A DNA stretch of 64,000 nt from Siphonodentalium dalli (taxonomy: Eukaryota; Mollusca; Scaphopoda; Gadilida; Siphonodentaliidae): contig CP136069.1 in the NCBI GenBank assembly GCA_032622095.1, positions 29,826,342 through 29,890,341 of the forward strand. The letters are read 5' to 3'. Shown one piece after another: positions 22,797 through 33,330 of the stretch (position 1 is its first letter; each line of letters begins with the position of its first letter). Under the pieces are notes generated by a model, which worked only from the letters and a program-made list of their open reading frames with translations, did no database searches and had not been told where the DNA came from. The position numbers and the translations under genes were made by a program.

Positions 22797-23253
22797 CCCT
22801 TTCAGTGCCAGGGGCCGATCTCACCTAAAAAAAAAATTAAAAAATTTGTTTTTTGGTTTTTTGTTTTTAGATTTTTTGTTTGTTTTTGGGTTAAATTTTG
22901 TTGGGTATGCTTAAGCATGCTATAACGAATTTAAAAACAAACTTGATAAAACCTTAGGGGCATGTTATAACTCAAAACTATCACCAAGTATTCATAGTAG
23001 TAATTTTGATGCCCATGAAAAACGTGAGATTCCCTGGCACTAAACCTACAAAATAAGTCTGTTAAAGAATATAAGAAAAAATTATTAAAATTGTAAAAAA
23101 TTGTAAAAAATAATAACAAATGATGAAACATTGTTAGGCCAATGCATTCTCTTATATATGCGAGGCGACCTATGGTCGACTCGCATATTTAAGAGAATGC
23201 ATTGGCACAGGGTGTATGGGTTGATACAAAAATCGGACTTGACACTGAAAGGT
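22797..23253. mobile_element. TTAA MITE with CCCTTTCAGTGCCA ends
   Basis: The left end is TTAA-CCCTTTCAGTGCCAGGGGCCG (TTAA at 22793-22796). The right end, in reverse complement, is AACCTTTCAGTGTC with TTAA at 23254-23257, so its outermost base has mutated. A second, better preserved copy in the opposite orientation is at 44886-45270. The interior carries the 69-bp palindrome module at 23138-23206. It probably inserted within the Harbinger partner-gene region. Confidence 0.75.
23138..23206. repeat. 69-bp palindrome module
   Basis: From gccaatgcattctcttatat to its mirror arm ending aagagaatgcattggc, with a cgaggcgacctatggtcgac centre. The same module occurs at 5788-5856, 5897-5965 and 44933-45001, and truncated at 23638-23664. 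Confidence 0.9.
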
Positions 23254-23639
23254 TTAAACTTTGGTATCATATTGGACTAATTTGACTTTAACGGTAATGT
23301 TTACAAAACAATGATTTTGACACGTGAAATCTCATTACTGTAGAGTTATTAATATAATGAAAATAAGAACACACTCAAAACATTCTTCATGCAAGCATAC
23401 TTATAGAATGTAGATGTTAGTGGTTTATAGACTTGTATGTTAATTCGCTTGAGACCATTTTGAAGTCCGTGTGTCCCTTTGACCCTTTCTTGGTGGGAGC
23501 TGCGCTGGTACAGCATTACCTATACTGTGCCAGTAATTCTCTTATATATGCGAATATCCCATATGCATGGACTCCCCATGGAGCCTCACATATATATTAA
23601 CATAATGCACTGGCTCACAGGATCAAGGTAAATAGAGTT
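23254..23639. other. No gene; TTAA-type element end and diverged palindrome
   Basis: At 23477-23512, ccctttcttggtgggagctgcgctggtacagca matches the unit of the minisatellite at 48241-49450. At 23522-23622 a diverged palindrome (ctgtgccagtaattctcttatatatgcg ... aatgcactggctcacagg) resembles the 69-bp module. These are MITE remains. Confidence 0.5.
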
Positions 23640-25465
23640 AGGCCAATGCATTCTCTTATATATCTATATTTGCGAATGTATGTCAGTCTGTCTGTCTGTG
23701 TTCTATAGCAATTCACAGAGGACCATCTAGATGGCACCAATGGGGTCTACTAGGGGTAACTTTTTACGAGAAAGATAATGGTGCGTAAAGTGACACCGTT
23801 GTCATGAGCAGAAAATGGGGAGGGGCAGAAATATTTTTTTGTCGCCGATTGCCACGAAGCTTATATATAATCATCCCCACGATATAAGGATTCTAATAGT
23901 GCGGTTTAAATATGTCAAAAGTGGCGCCGTTCGAGCAAGGGATGCACGGAAGGGGAGAGGGGCACCGAAATTCAAAATAATTTTAGCGCCGAGGGGCCAT
24001 CTAAATGGCACCAAAGAGGTCTACTAGGGGTATCTTTTTTACGAGAAAGATAATGGTGCGGGTTAGAATGTTCTAAAGTGACGCCGCTGTTGTCAGGGGC
24101 AGAAAATGGGGAGGGGCAGAAATAAATGTCGCCGATTGCCACGAAGCTTATATATAATCATCCCCATGATATAAGGATTCTAATAGTGTGGTTTAAATAT
24201 GCCAAAAGCGGCGCCGTTCGAGTCAGGGATGTACGGAAAGGGAGAGGGGCACAAAAATTTATCAAACTAATTTTAGCACTGAGGGATCTACTTGGGATAA
24301 AATTTTACGAGAAAGATAATGGAGTGGGTTCGAATTTTCTAAAGTGACGCCGTTGTTGTCAGGGACAGAAGGGGGGGGGGGCAGAAAAAATGTTTGTCGC
24401 TGATTGCCGCGAAACTTATATATAATCATTCCCATGATATGAGGCATCTAATGGTGTGGTTTAAAAATGTCAAAAGTGGCGCCGTTCGCGTCAGGGGTGC
24501 ATTATAGGGGAGAGGGGAACAGAAAATGATAAAACTAATTTTAGCGCCGATTTCCACCAAATTGAAATATATTCTTCTCCATGATACAAGGAATCTAATT
24601 ATGTGATTTAAAGACGCCAAATTGCTGTCGTTTTGGATGAAAGATTGTGGGGGGGGGCACTAAATTTGATAAGTATATGTTCAGTCGCCGATTCCCACCA
24701 CACCTATATAATATCCCCATGGTATGAGGAGTGTAATGGTGTGGCTTAAATCTGTCACAAGTGGCGTCATTCGAATCAGGGGTGCACTGAAAGGCAGAGG
24801 GGCACAAAACTGATACGCAATATTTTATTTTTAGCGCCAATTTACACCAAAGTGATACACATACTTATCCATGATACGAGGAGTCTAATCGTGTGATTTA
24901 CAGGCGCCATATTGGTGCTGTTTGGTGAGAGATGTGGTGGGCACTAAATTTGATCAAAATTTGTTTAGTCGCCGATTATCACCAAAATTATAAATAATCA
25001 GCTCCATGATATCAGGAGTCTAATTGTGTGGTTTAAGGATGTCACAAGTGGGGCAATTCGAGTCAGGAATGCATAGAGGGTGAGAGGGACACAAAAAAGA
25101 TAAACAGTATGTTTAGCGACGATTTCCACCAGATTGATACATATTCTTTTCCCTATTACGAGGAATCTAATCGCGTGGTTTAGATACACCAACTTGGTGC
25201 CGTTTGGGCGAGATATATGGGGGCCCTAAATTTGATACGAATTTGCATACTCGCCAATTTTCACCAATTATATATATATGGATTTCCACAATGAGTCCGT
25301 TAATGGTGACAAAAGTGGCACCGCTCCAGTCTGAAATAGGGACGGGAGGGTCACCAAAAACTGATAAAAAAATATATGTTTAGTGCCATTTACCATCAAA
25401 TTCATACACGTCCTTTTCAAATGATACGAGGAATCAAATCGTGCGTGTTAAAAACGTATAATGGC
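23640..25465 (-). mobile_element. Tandem-core element with (TGTC)n tract, second copy
   Basis: Same family as 7315-9200: the tract cagtctgtctgtctgtgttc at 23686-23705, the head motif caattcacagaggaccatc, and many core units anchored on cgccgattgcca.gaa.ctta and ..ccaccaaattgatacat. Additional head-like blocks (ggcacca.agaggtctactagggg at about 24005) show internal rearrangement. The left edge interrupts a palindrome module after ttctcttatatat at 23664. Confidence 0.6.
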
Positions 25466-25819
25466 TAGCAAAACAGATACATAGACGAAAGCATTAAACA
25501 TATATTTATCATTTTATTTAAGATATACACATATTCTTGCAAACCTGGAGACCTCGAACCGTAAGAGGATTGCATATTAGAATGGATCATGTATATATTA
25601 TAACACAATTGAGTCTGTTCCATTCAATATAGTTTCCACACAAAATGTTCAATAAACCACTCAAAATCTCGCTCTTTGTCGGGCACATGTAGCTGATATA
25701 CATAAACAGAGGACCACCTGTACATTTCTTTAAACATCTGTATCTTCGTGGAAATATAGCCAGGTGTCCTCAAAATCTTAGACTAACCTACTAGATTGGT
25801 TGATACATCTCTATATATG
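25466..25819 (-). mobile_element. Interrupted dispersed element, first segment
   Basis: Matches 14255-14430 and 14640-14840 of the uninterrupted paralogue (cttgcaaac.gagag/acctcgaaccgt, ggattgcatattagaatgg, ctcaaaatctcgctct). It continues after two insertions at 26549-26611 and 30315-30590. Confidence 0.65.
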
Positions 25820-25821
25820 TA

Positions 25822-26546
25822 CACTGTAAAATTTAATAATGTTATAACTACGGTAATGCACCGTCAACTTAGTTGCCAGTACAATCCCTGTCGAAATAAC
25901 AGTATACCGTTGATACATTGTACTGTTGAATTAAACGGTAGGATACTGTTGAAATAACAGTATACCGTTGATACATTGTACTGTTGGAATACACGGTAGG
26001 ATACTGTTGAAATAACAGTACAAAGTAGTAATATAGCTGACTAGAAGATCCAACAAAAATAATTACTTTGATTCGTTTATTAGTAGAGAAACTAGCGAAA
26101 ATGTGAAAAGTGATCCGTTATAACTAATACTTATAGAGTGAATGACTGCAGTGCAAACCAATTTTACTAGGTGACCTATTTTCGCGGTCGCTATTAAAAC
26201 ATCGCAAGTGGTTAAATAGGGCTTGTTTACACTTTCTTTAGCCCGTTCGGTAGACCGTTAGTGCTATTTAAACGGCTTGGAACCTGTCCCAAGCTGTTGA
26301 AACATATTAAAAAGTAGGCCTACTAAATTATAAAACAAATCTCCCGCGAATGACGGAGACAGGACACTGAGACATCAATTAATGGCGAATTTACCCGAGA
26401 TGCATTGCGAATCTCACAAGGGAGGTGATCCTATCCATACCTCGTGTTTGTGCAACGGTACTTGGCCGTCAAAACTAGCAACGGTATAATACCGTAGGCA
26501 AACCAACGGTATCATATTGTTAAACCAACAGTGACAAAATACAGTG
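25822..26546. mobile_element. 725-bp non-autonomous element, TA target duplication
   Basis: Ends CACTGTAAAAT and (reverse complement) CACTGTATTTT, flanked by TA at 25820-25821 and 26547-26548. The uninterrupted paralogue near 14840-14850 reads ctctgtatgtaaaacccaat where this copy has ctatatatgTA...TAcaacctaatt, which confirms insertion at a single TA. TA duplication fits a Tc1/mariner-type MITE. The interior has 57-bp direct repeats (ggatactgttgaaataacag, taccgttgatacattgtact) and several accggt/taccgt-type inverted motifs. No ORF. Confidence 0.8.
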
Positions 26547-27671
26547 TACAACCTAATTATCGTCTTTTATTTTTGCGAACTAATGTGTTTATGATGGTCA
26601 TATTTCATGCCTTAAAGGGGTACTGTACACTAAGATAGTCGATTTTTTTATTTACTCCCATTGAAATAACTTTCAAGTTAGATTGTGTTCGTGTTATATG
26701 AGTTTCGTATAAACCTAATTTAGCGAAGAAAATATTGATCTTGGAAACAAAAATATTACGATTTCAAACTACGCGCCATGTTTTTGACCTTCACCGGAGA
26801 AGACGCAGGTTGCAGGAAGAACCGGAAGTTCATTGCTCACAGCTTCGATTGATGCATTCAATCTCTTCCATCGAACAATCTCACTCCCTATAAAATACTT
26901 GACGCTTTATGACTCTTGTTTCTTTCTCCTTTTCCCCCGAATCGGTTATAACGGGCCTTCTTTTGCAGGTAAAGTCCCTGTCACACTCAGGCCGGCGCTC
27001 TCATTGCGCTGCAAAAGTACCAAAGCGGCCACCTAAACGCAATAAGGTCTCCAAGAACCGATTGGTGACGCAGTGGACACTGGCTACAACGGGCGAGGAT
27101 CTCCATGGTCGCCCATAGGTGCCAGAGCGCCGCGCTTGTTTTATGCATGCACAAAACAAGCGCAGAGGCTCGGCGTTCTGGCCAGGGCGTAGAACTGTCG
27201 CCTGACAGCGCCAAGCAAAGCGCCAAGCGAGCGACGTGAGCGTTATGTGAACGTAGCAAGAGCGCATATTAGCTTCTCGTGATCGCAGCAAGAAAGTAAT
27301 CTTGTCTTTTTTGACTACAGTAAGCTTAATCAAATTCTCACTACGTGCCTTTCCCGTCTTTAATACGCTCAATGAGACTCTGTCCAAAACTTATTGCGCT
27401 GTCATATGGTGTTATGGACTGGTTCCCGCTCATCGAACGTCCACATTGTGCTGCCACTGCGACTCTGGTGCTAGCTTTACGCCCAAGCGTTATACATGGC
27501 GTTCTTCCGGCGTTCACAGCAGGTTTACAGTACAATCCCACTTTGAAATGCGGTCTGCTCATACCACTGTCACACTCCGCTGCGATCAGGCTGGCTTTTG
27601 CTTTGAGTTGAAAAAGTATCAAAATACGAGTAACGCACAGTGGAAGCGCTGAAAATTGTCAGAAATTTTCA

Positions 27672-28173
27672 ATATGTTAAAACAAGAGAACCAATGTCAG
27701 AAATGGTAACGCGCGCAAGATCATATATTATAAACCCAAGAATGTAATTGTAGAATATAAAATATACTGGTTTTGCGAACCAGAATTCCGTTAAATAACA
27801 ATAACAACCAGCACCTAATTAACGAACCGGTGGCCGACTCGACCGTCTCCGCCCACAACCCCCAGTGGGCTGCATGAATGTCTTTCATTTGTAATTGACA
27901 TATAGTTTATCAAAAACCAAAAATATACATTACTCAAGTTGATTAACACAATGTTGAATTTCCCCAACTACATGCACCTTTTACGGGACTCGGCCTCCAG
28001 CTCGCAGTTTGACTTTTAATCATCCCAAAAATTCCCATTCTATAAATAAAACTAATAAAACACCCATTGATAATGTCAGCCCGCACGCGAAAGAGAAACT
28101 CCCCACCAGTTATACATGCAGCGCGCGTGACAAGCTATGCTCCTATCCCGCTTATCACGTTTTCATCGCGCTC
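27672..28173 (+). mobile_element. Second copy of the dispersed element seen at 1-2310
   Basis: 27672-27780 matches 45-140 and 27900-28132 matches 2080-2310. Between them lie about 120 bp instead of the 165-bp array, so this is the array-free form. It lies inside the 3.7-kb TTAA element and is followed by the hAT insertion. Confidence 0.6.
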
Positions 28174-28181
28174 TGTGTACG

Positions 28182-29305
28182 CAGAGACGTGGCGACATGG
28201 GGGGGGGGGGAGGGGGGTTGGGGTGTATCACCCCCCCCCCCCAACTTTGGTCAAATTTTTCAACAGTTGGAAATTTCATACCTGCAAAAACATTAGTTGG
28301 AAATTTCACACCAACAATAGTTTGAACTGTTCTTGTAGTTTGATTTTCAAACAATTTATTGGGGGGAATTAATTGTTTTTGGACCTATATTTGCATATTT
28401 TCCTATTTTTGTCAAAATTTTGGACTGAAATGGTCATCAGTTGGAAAATTTCCAACCTCAGGGAGGTGACAGGTTGGAAATTTCCAACACTTGGAAATCT
28501 TGTTTCCTGGTCCCTGCCCCCGTGGCCAGTCAAAAACTGCTATAGTTAATTTGAGAAAACAATTATCTCATACATTTGGTCAACATTGTCATTGGAATTG
28601 TCATCAGTTGTAAATTTTCCAACCTAAGTGGGGTGTCAGGTTTGAAATTTCCAACTCTAAGAATGCTTGACGCTAGTCTAGATGCTAGGATTTTGCGATT
28701 TTCTTGTTCAGATTACAAAATTTTCGCACACCGGGCCGAACCATGATCGGCCTGGTGTGTCATTGCCTATCCCCTGTGGCCAATACAAAAATGCTAATAA
28801 GTTTAACAATATTTTACTTCATTTGGTCAAACTTGTGGTCATCAGTTGGAGAATTTTACAACCTGAGGGGGGGGGGTATGAGGTTTGAAATGTCCAACAC
28901 TATATAGAAAGGCTTTAGTTGAGGCCAGTCTGGATACTAGGATTTGCGATTTTCTTGTTCGAATTAAAAAAAATTCTCACACCGGCCGAACAACGATGGT
29001 CAGCTCAGTGATGTCGTGGTCTCTTGCCCGTAGCCGTGTGCAATTGTATGGAGTTAGACCACTAGATATTAGGATTTATGCAATGTTTCAGGTTAAACTA
29101 TCTGAATGTTCTCATACCGGGAATATAGAACCATGGTTTATGAAGATATAGGATATTAGGCCTAAACACTAAGGTGCAAGGAGGGGGGGGGGGTGCAAAT
29201 GGAAGTATGCAAAACTTGTGGTCGGTCTGATTCTAACTCAAGGGGGTGCAGTTGGAATTTCCCAAGGTTGACACCCCCAACGGAAACCCTCTAGCCACGT
29301 CTCTG
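28182..29305. mobile_element. 1.12-kb hAT element, 12-bp TIR, 8-bp target duplication
   Basis: CAGAGACGTGGC at 28182-28193 is mirrored by GCCACGTCTCTG at 29294-29305. Both sides carry the 8-bp direct repeat TGTGTACG (28174-28181 and 29306-29313). An 8-bp duplication with CAG-type ends is diagnostic of hAT elements. The interior has G and C homopolymers near the left end and several ttggaaatttccaac palindromic motifs. No transposase is encoded, so it is non-autonomous. A related right end (GCCACGTCACTG) is at about 36538-36549. Confidence 0.92.
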
Positions 29306-29485
29306 TGTGTACGACCCATTTCGTTCCTGCTTTGTCAGGTCTCACGTTCTCACATGCACGCTCTCACTGCGTTTCCTCCACGCCGTAAACGTTCTTAATG
29401 CGTTCAAGTCGTTGTCATTGCGTTGTTAGTACGCTTTGCGCTGTCATGGCGACGGTAATACCCCTGGTCAGAACGCCGAACCTCT

Positions 29486-29517
29486 GCGCTTGTTTTGTGC
29501 ATGCACAAAACAAGCGC
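29486..29517. repeat. 32-bp perfect palindrome
   Basis: gcgcttgttttgtgca followed by its exact reverse complement. A one-mismatch version stands at about 27135-27166. Both lie in the GC-rich interior of the 3.7-kb TTAA element. Confidence 0.92.
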
Positions 29518-30314
29518 GGCGCTCCGGCGCTCTGGAGCGACCACAGAGACCCTCTCCCGTCCTATCCAGTGTCCACTGCGTCACCAATACGTTCTTGGAT
29601 ACCTTACTGCGCTTTGCTTGGCGCTTTGATTATTTTTGAGCCCAATGCAAGCGCCCGCCTGATCGCAGCGGAGTGTGACAGTAGTTTAATCGGACAGGTA
29701 ATTTATTGCGGAGTGTTGGGTATTTTCCCCACAACCTAAAAACTGACTATGACTGGAGAACGCAGGAGGCGCTATCTATACTCTCCGCGCCCGCGCAGAG
29801 AGCGTTTTGCGAACTTATTGAGAACGTACTAGCATCACAATGACAGCGACTTGAACGCACTAAGAGCGTGAGACTTGACAAAGTAGGAACGCAATAGGAG
29901 CATACTTTGTTTTAAAAGTTTGACAATTTTCTACAGTTTTCGGCGCTCCTCCTGCGTGTTAGTCATATGTTGGTACTTTTGCAGCGCAGTGAGAGCGCCG
30001 GCCTGAGTGTGACAGGGGTTTAACATGTTTTGTTTGCATCTCAATAATGTTCGCGAATGGAAGTCGATAAAAGACACGCAACATATGCGATTTCAAGAAC
30101 AGTAACTCGTAATGGCATAATTCTCCATTTTATGACTCCAGCCATAAATGAATTTATATTAAATAATTCAATTTTACTTTTACGATAGCCTGTTAACCGG
30201 AACGTTTTCAGTAGACATCGTCGACTCAAATTAGTTATTTTATAATATAATATTCATATTAGATCGCTATTGTCACTGGGAATTTATTGAATTTGGGGTA
30301 CAGTACCCCTTTAA

Positions 30315-30590
30315 TCTCTGACGTATACACAGTTGTATATGAAATTATGAATAAATACTTCTTTATTGGTGGAACGGATTAATCGCGATAAACAAAATGA
30401 CAATCGACAAGGTGAGCCACTACTTATATTCCATGTTTAAGAATCATGTTTTGTGATGCTATTTGGATATACAATTTATGAGATTACGTGTCACACTTTG
30501 AGCAACAGTATCCTCTATTCCCAACAAATATCCACAGCATCACCTTAACATGGGCAACGCCGGGTAACCCTGCTAGTGTATAATATAATA
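30315..30590 (-). mobile_element. Interrupted dispersed element, last segment
   Basis: Matches 14925-15183 closely (aataaatacttctttattgg, gtgagccactacttatattc, gggcaacgccgggtaaccct) and ends ctgctagt, the ACTAGC-type terminus in reverse complement. It completes the copy begun at 25466. Confidence 0.7.
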
Positions 30591-31146
30591 TATATAATTA
30601 GATTGGACACATGAGCTCATAAATATGAGGTTTTGATGGTCTGATATTGACTTTCAAAAAAGGAATTGTTAACACGTTGTTTTATTTTTGTCAGCCTAGC
30701 AAAAATTCCAATGACCTCAACTTCTAAAGAGAGGCCATGCTCCCGCCACCAACAGCGGTAGATGATATGATAACGAGCGTTATTATATTACTTCAATCTC
30801 TACCAGAGCGCACCAGTCATGCTTCCTTTCTGACTATGTAACCGGCTGGGTACCAGTCCGTGCTTCTATATTTAGGGTGGGATTTTCCAGCAAAAATGGC
30901 GAAACCCGATCGCTCCAAAGTAGAATGTTCAATGTGCTTTGAGAACAATTCAAAATTGCATCAAATTAGAACTCTTGTGTTTGACTTGCCGTTCGAGTTG
31001 TGACAATGTCGTACACGTGCGTTTATACGTTTGTGTTGATAAAATAATCGGAGAACCAAATCACACCGATTCGAAATATAGTTCTTCGGTTTTAGTGGGA
31101 CTTTTCAAACATAAGGTCCAGAATTTATAAAACATTTGTTCGATAT
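30591..31146. other. No secure gene; weak exon-like stretch
   Basis: At 30896 an ATG in good context (aaaatggcg) opens MAKPDRSKVECSMCFENNS and stops at tga near 31003. Another frame carries CLTCRSSCDNVV. A zinc-binding first exon, for example of a TRIM/RING type, is conceivable, but cysteine spacing across the two frames is not convincing. Confidence 0.2.
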
Positions 31147-31250
31147 TTTGTGTGCTTAAAGATATATTATGTACTTATTTGGGTGAGTGAAATTAGTAAG
31201 TTGGTATTCAGGCACTATGTAATTAGCAAGGGAGGGCTTGTAAATAATTA
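31147..31250 (+). repeat. Left half of a split 385-bp family repeat
   Basis: gtgcttaaagatatattatgtactt..gggtgagtgaaat matches the start of the repeat at 11875 and 6762. The rest of the repeat resumes at 33055. Confidence 0.6.
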
Positions 31251-31546
31251 AACACTTCTAAACAATATATAATGCAGAAAAAGGGGAAATAATATTCTGT
31301 CACAAATGTAAAGCGGTCTAATTAGATATGAGAAATGTGGAGTTTTGTATGTTCAGATATGAAATATTCGGTAAGAAGGGCGGGTGGGTGTGGAAAAAAT
31401 ATTTGTTAAAAATTCTTGGCGTCTTTCGCCCACAATAGCAAAATCGAGAATGACAAATTCGCGCTGTATCTAAAAATAGTAATAAACTGGTCATGGAGAA
31501 CGGGGACTAAAATAGAGCGACAAACGCGCCCGTAGTCCCTCGCAAA

Positions 31547-32242
31547 TTAAATGATTTTTTTTGAGCCAGGAATTTCAAGCAAAGGCAATTTTAATATTTT
31601 CTGACCGAATTGAATGGTCTTGCTCCATGTGATGAAGACTAACAAAACTCCTTCACCATTTAACACATTACCACGTGTAAGTTGCTTCGTGGGATTGAAT
31701 TCGCTCACAGCATTAGGCACCAAGTTGGACTTACGCAGCATTAGAAAAAATGCCATCAAGGACATACTCCAAAATGTAGCGTCAAATGGATCATTCATGT
31801 CTAAATTGTCTGCAATCAATGATAGGAGCCTTGGCGTGATTGGAGCTGCTTGCTTGACCAGATGCGGATGATCCCTGGCTACCCCTCGCAAAGTTAATTT
31901 CAATTCAAAGGCTTCAAATGCCTCTATACTAAATCCCCACCTGATGTGCAAATATTTAACCCCACTCAAATAATTTCTAATTGAATCTGTAGATGAAAAG
32001 GATCTACTTAGAAACTGAGCAAAATAAATGAGTGTCTCTGAATTTGCCGGCAATGGATTTCTATCAAAATATGTGCAAAACAAGAAAAAGGCTTTCCATT
32101 GTGTTTTGTGATTCTTGTTAGTTCCATCAGCAAAGGCTCTCATCATTGATTGTTTGGTATCTCTTCTCAACTGCGAGATTTCAAGTCCTAAAGATAAATA
32201 TAATGATGAGTTACCAATCATGTGAAAAGAAAAACTTTTCAT
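31547..32242 (-). pseudogene. DIRS-like retrotransposon tyrosine recombinase, C-terminally truncated
   Basis: A 231-residue frame on the reverse strand. DIRS-type retroelements integrate with a tyrosine recombinase instead of an integrase. The N-terminal SAM-like core-binding region is clear (about 40-120: TNKNHKTQWKAFFLFCTYFD, ETLIYFAQFLSR, SIRNYLSGVKYLH), then the catalytic domain begins with the helix FWSMSLMAFFLMLRKSNLVP, where LRKSN places the first catalytic arginine. The frame ends at IPGSKKII, so the later H..R and tyrosine motifs are missing. It overlaps the RNase H frame upstream by 32 bases in another frame, an arrangement usual in DIRS elements. This is a fragment of an element of retroviral-like biology but not a virus. 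Confidence 0.88.
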
Positions 32243-32945
32243 CGTCTAGTGTTATTTCTGATAATTCTACCCCCAATGTTTCCCTCTCAAATAAGACTCT
32301 GCGAAGCGGTGCCTCATCCCACCTCGAAAGATGATCAGGGAGCCGATTCTCAGAGCCTGGTATGTGAACTAAATGAATTTCAAATTCTCCCAGTGCAGAC
32401 AAAAAACAAATTTCCCTTAAACAGGACTGTAGAAATGGGTTTTTAGTGACACCGTTATTTACTACTGCTACTGAAGTTTGGTTGTCACATTTCATGATCA
32501 CTCTTTTACCAAACAAACTACTTTTCCAAGATTTGAGACATGCTACTATTGCTAATAATTCCAATTCATTTATATGTAATCCTAGCTGGAGTATTTGGTT
32601 AGGAAATTGCTTGTGGAAGAACTGGGCGCAACCAATACCCCCACAGGCTGTCAAAGTTGAGTCTGATGCAATAATTTCATCAGGTTGAGACCAGTCAGAC
32701 CATGGCATCATTGAAACCCCATTATACAAAGGCAAGAAATTCTTCCACCACAACAAATCCTTTCTTACATATAATGGAACTTCCAAAGATATGTCCCTTT
32801 TTTCTTTAAAAGCTCTCAACCACCGAAGAATTCTTGAAACAAAAATTCTGCCTGGCCTCACACAACTCGACACAAATTGCAATTTCCCCAGAAGTGACTG
32901 CACTTCTTTCAAATACCCTTTTGACTTTTCTAACCATTTTAAAAT
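32211..32945 (-). pseudogene. DIRS-like reverse transcriptase end plus RNase H, 5' truncated
   Basis: The frame runs from the T-rich tract at 32948 and includes the end of the polymerase thumb (VQSLLGKLQFVSSCVRPGR) and a complete RNase H domain. Its acidic residues are seen in IIASDSTLTACGG (Asp), INELELLAIV (Glu), MKCDNQTSVAVVN (Asp) and HIPGSENRLPDHLSRW (Asp). RNase H followed directly by a tyrosine recombinase identifies a DIRS/Ngaro-type element rather than an LTR element. The polymerase fingers and palm and the gag region are gone. The open frame is intact across its 233 residues from the internal Met and extends about 10 codons upstream. Confidence 0.9.
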
Positions 32946-32947
32946 GA

Positions 32948-32974
32948 GCTCTTTTTTTTCTTTTTTTTTTTTTT

Positions 32975-33010
<36 letters not shown>

Positions 33011-33026
33011 CTTTTTTTTTTTTTTT
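32948..33026 (+). repeat. T-rich (C-interrupted) tract
   Basis: About 80 bases of T with single C interruptions every 11-19 bases. It forms the upstream edge of the DIRS fragment, so it is either an expanded A-rich part of the element or a poly(A)-like junction. Confidence 0.95.
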
Positions 33027-33054
33027 AAAAATTAATTATGATTTATTGTACAGA

Positions 33055-33330
33055 AAAATTCAAACAAATCGACCTTACCAATCCATAGAAAACATCGTCT
33101 GAACTACGCGCATTTGTAAATATTTACTTCTCGATTCGGGACGAAACCATCTGCGATAAGCTAACGAAAACGATTTCGGCATCGAGAGTCACTGTATTTA
33201 ATTAATATATAAGAATAGCAGTGTTTGTTGTCAATTTGGATATAATATTTGTACAAATTACTACTTTGAGCAAGATTATTCTCCATCTCTATTTGATTAC
33301 CCTACCGGAGTGTTTCACTTCACTTTAACA
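33055..33330 (+). repeat. Right half of the split 385-bp family repeat
   Basis: Matches 12010-12290 and 6890-7140 (ccatagaaaacatcgtctga, actacgcgcatttgtaaata, gagtgtttcacttcacttta). With 31147-31250 it brackets the DIRS fragment, so the DIRS element inserted into this repeat. Confidence 0.7.

Larger units (their letters stand above)
26616..30310. mobile_element. 3.7-kb TTAA element, Kolobok-like or piggyBac-like, non-autonomous
   Basis: The terminal inverted repeat AGGGGTACTGTAC at 26616-26628 mirrors 30298-30310, and TTAA flanks both ends (26612-26615, 30311-30314). TTAA duplication with an AGG start fits Kolobok elements; piggyBac is the alternative. The interior has large GC-rich inverted segments: cactcaggccggcgctctca near 26984 returns reversed near 29990, and the 32-bp palindrome near 29486 has a partner near 27135. 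Many gcgctttg/cgcaatg motifs occur. No transposase frame is visible; the long open frames here overlap inverted repeats and look non-coding. It is interrupted by another repeat and by the hAT element below. Confidence 0.7.

Noticed and set aside
27001-27660. Overlapping frames of 90-130 codons on both strands
   Set aside because: They lie in GC-rich inverted repeats of a non-autonomous TTAA element, in five frames at once, without motifs.
30896-31138. RING/TRIM-type first exon
   Set aside because: The cysteine pattern needs a frameshift and still does not match RING or B-box spacing.
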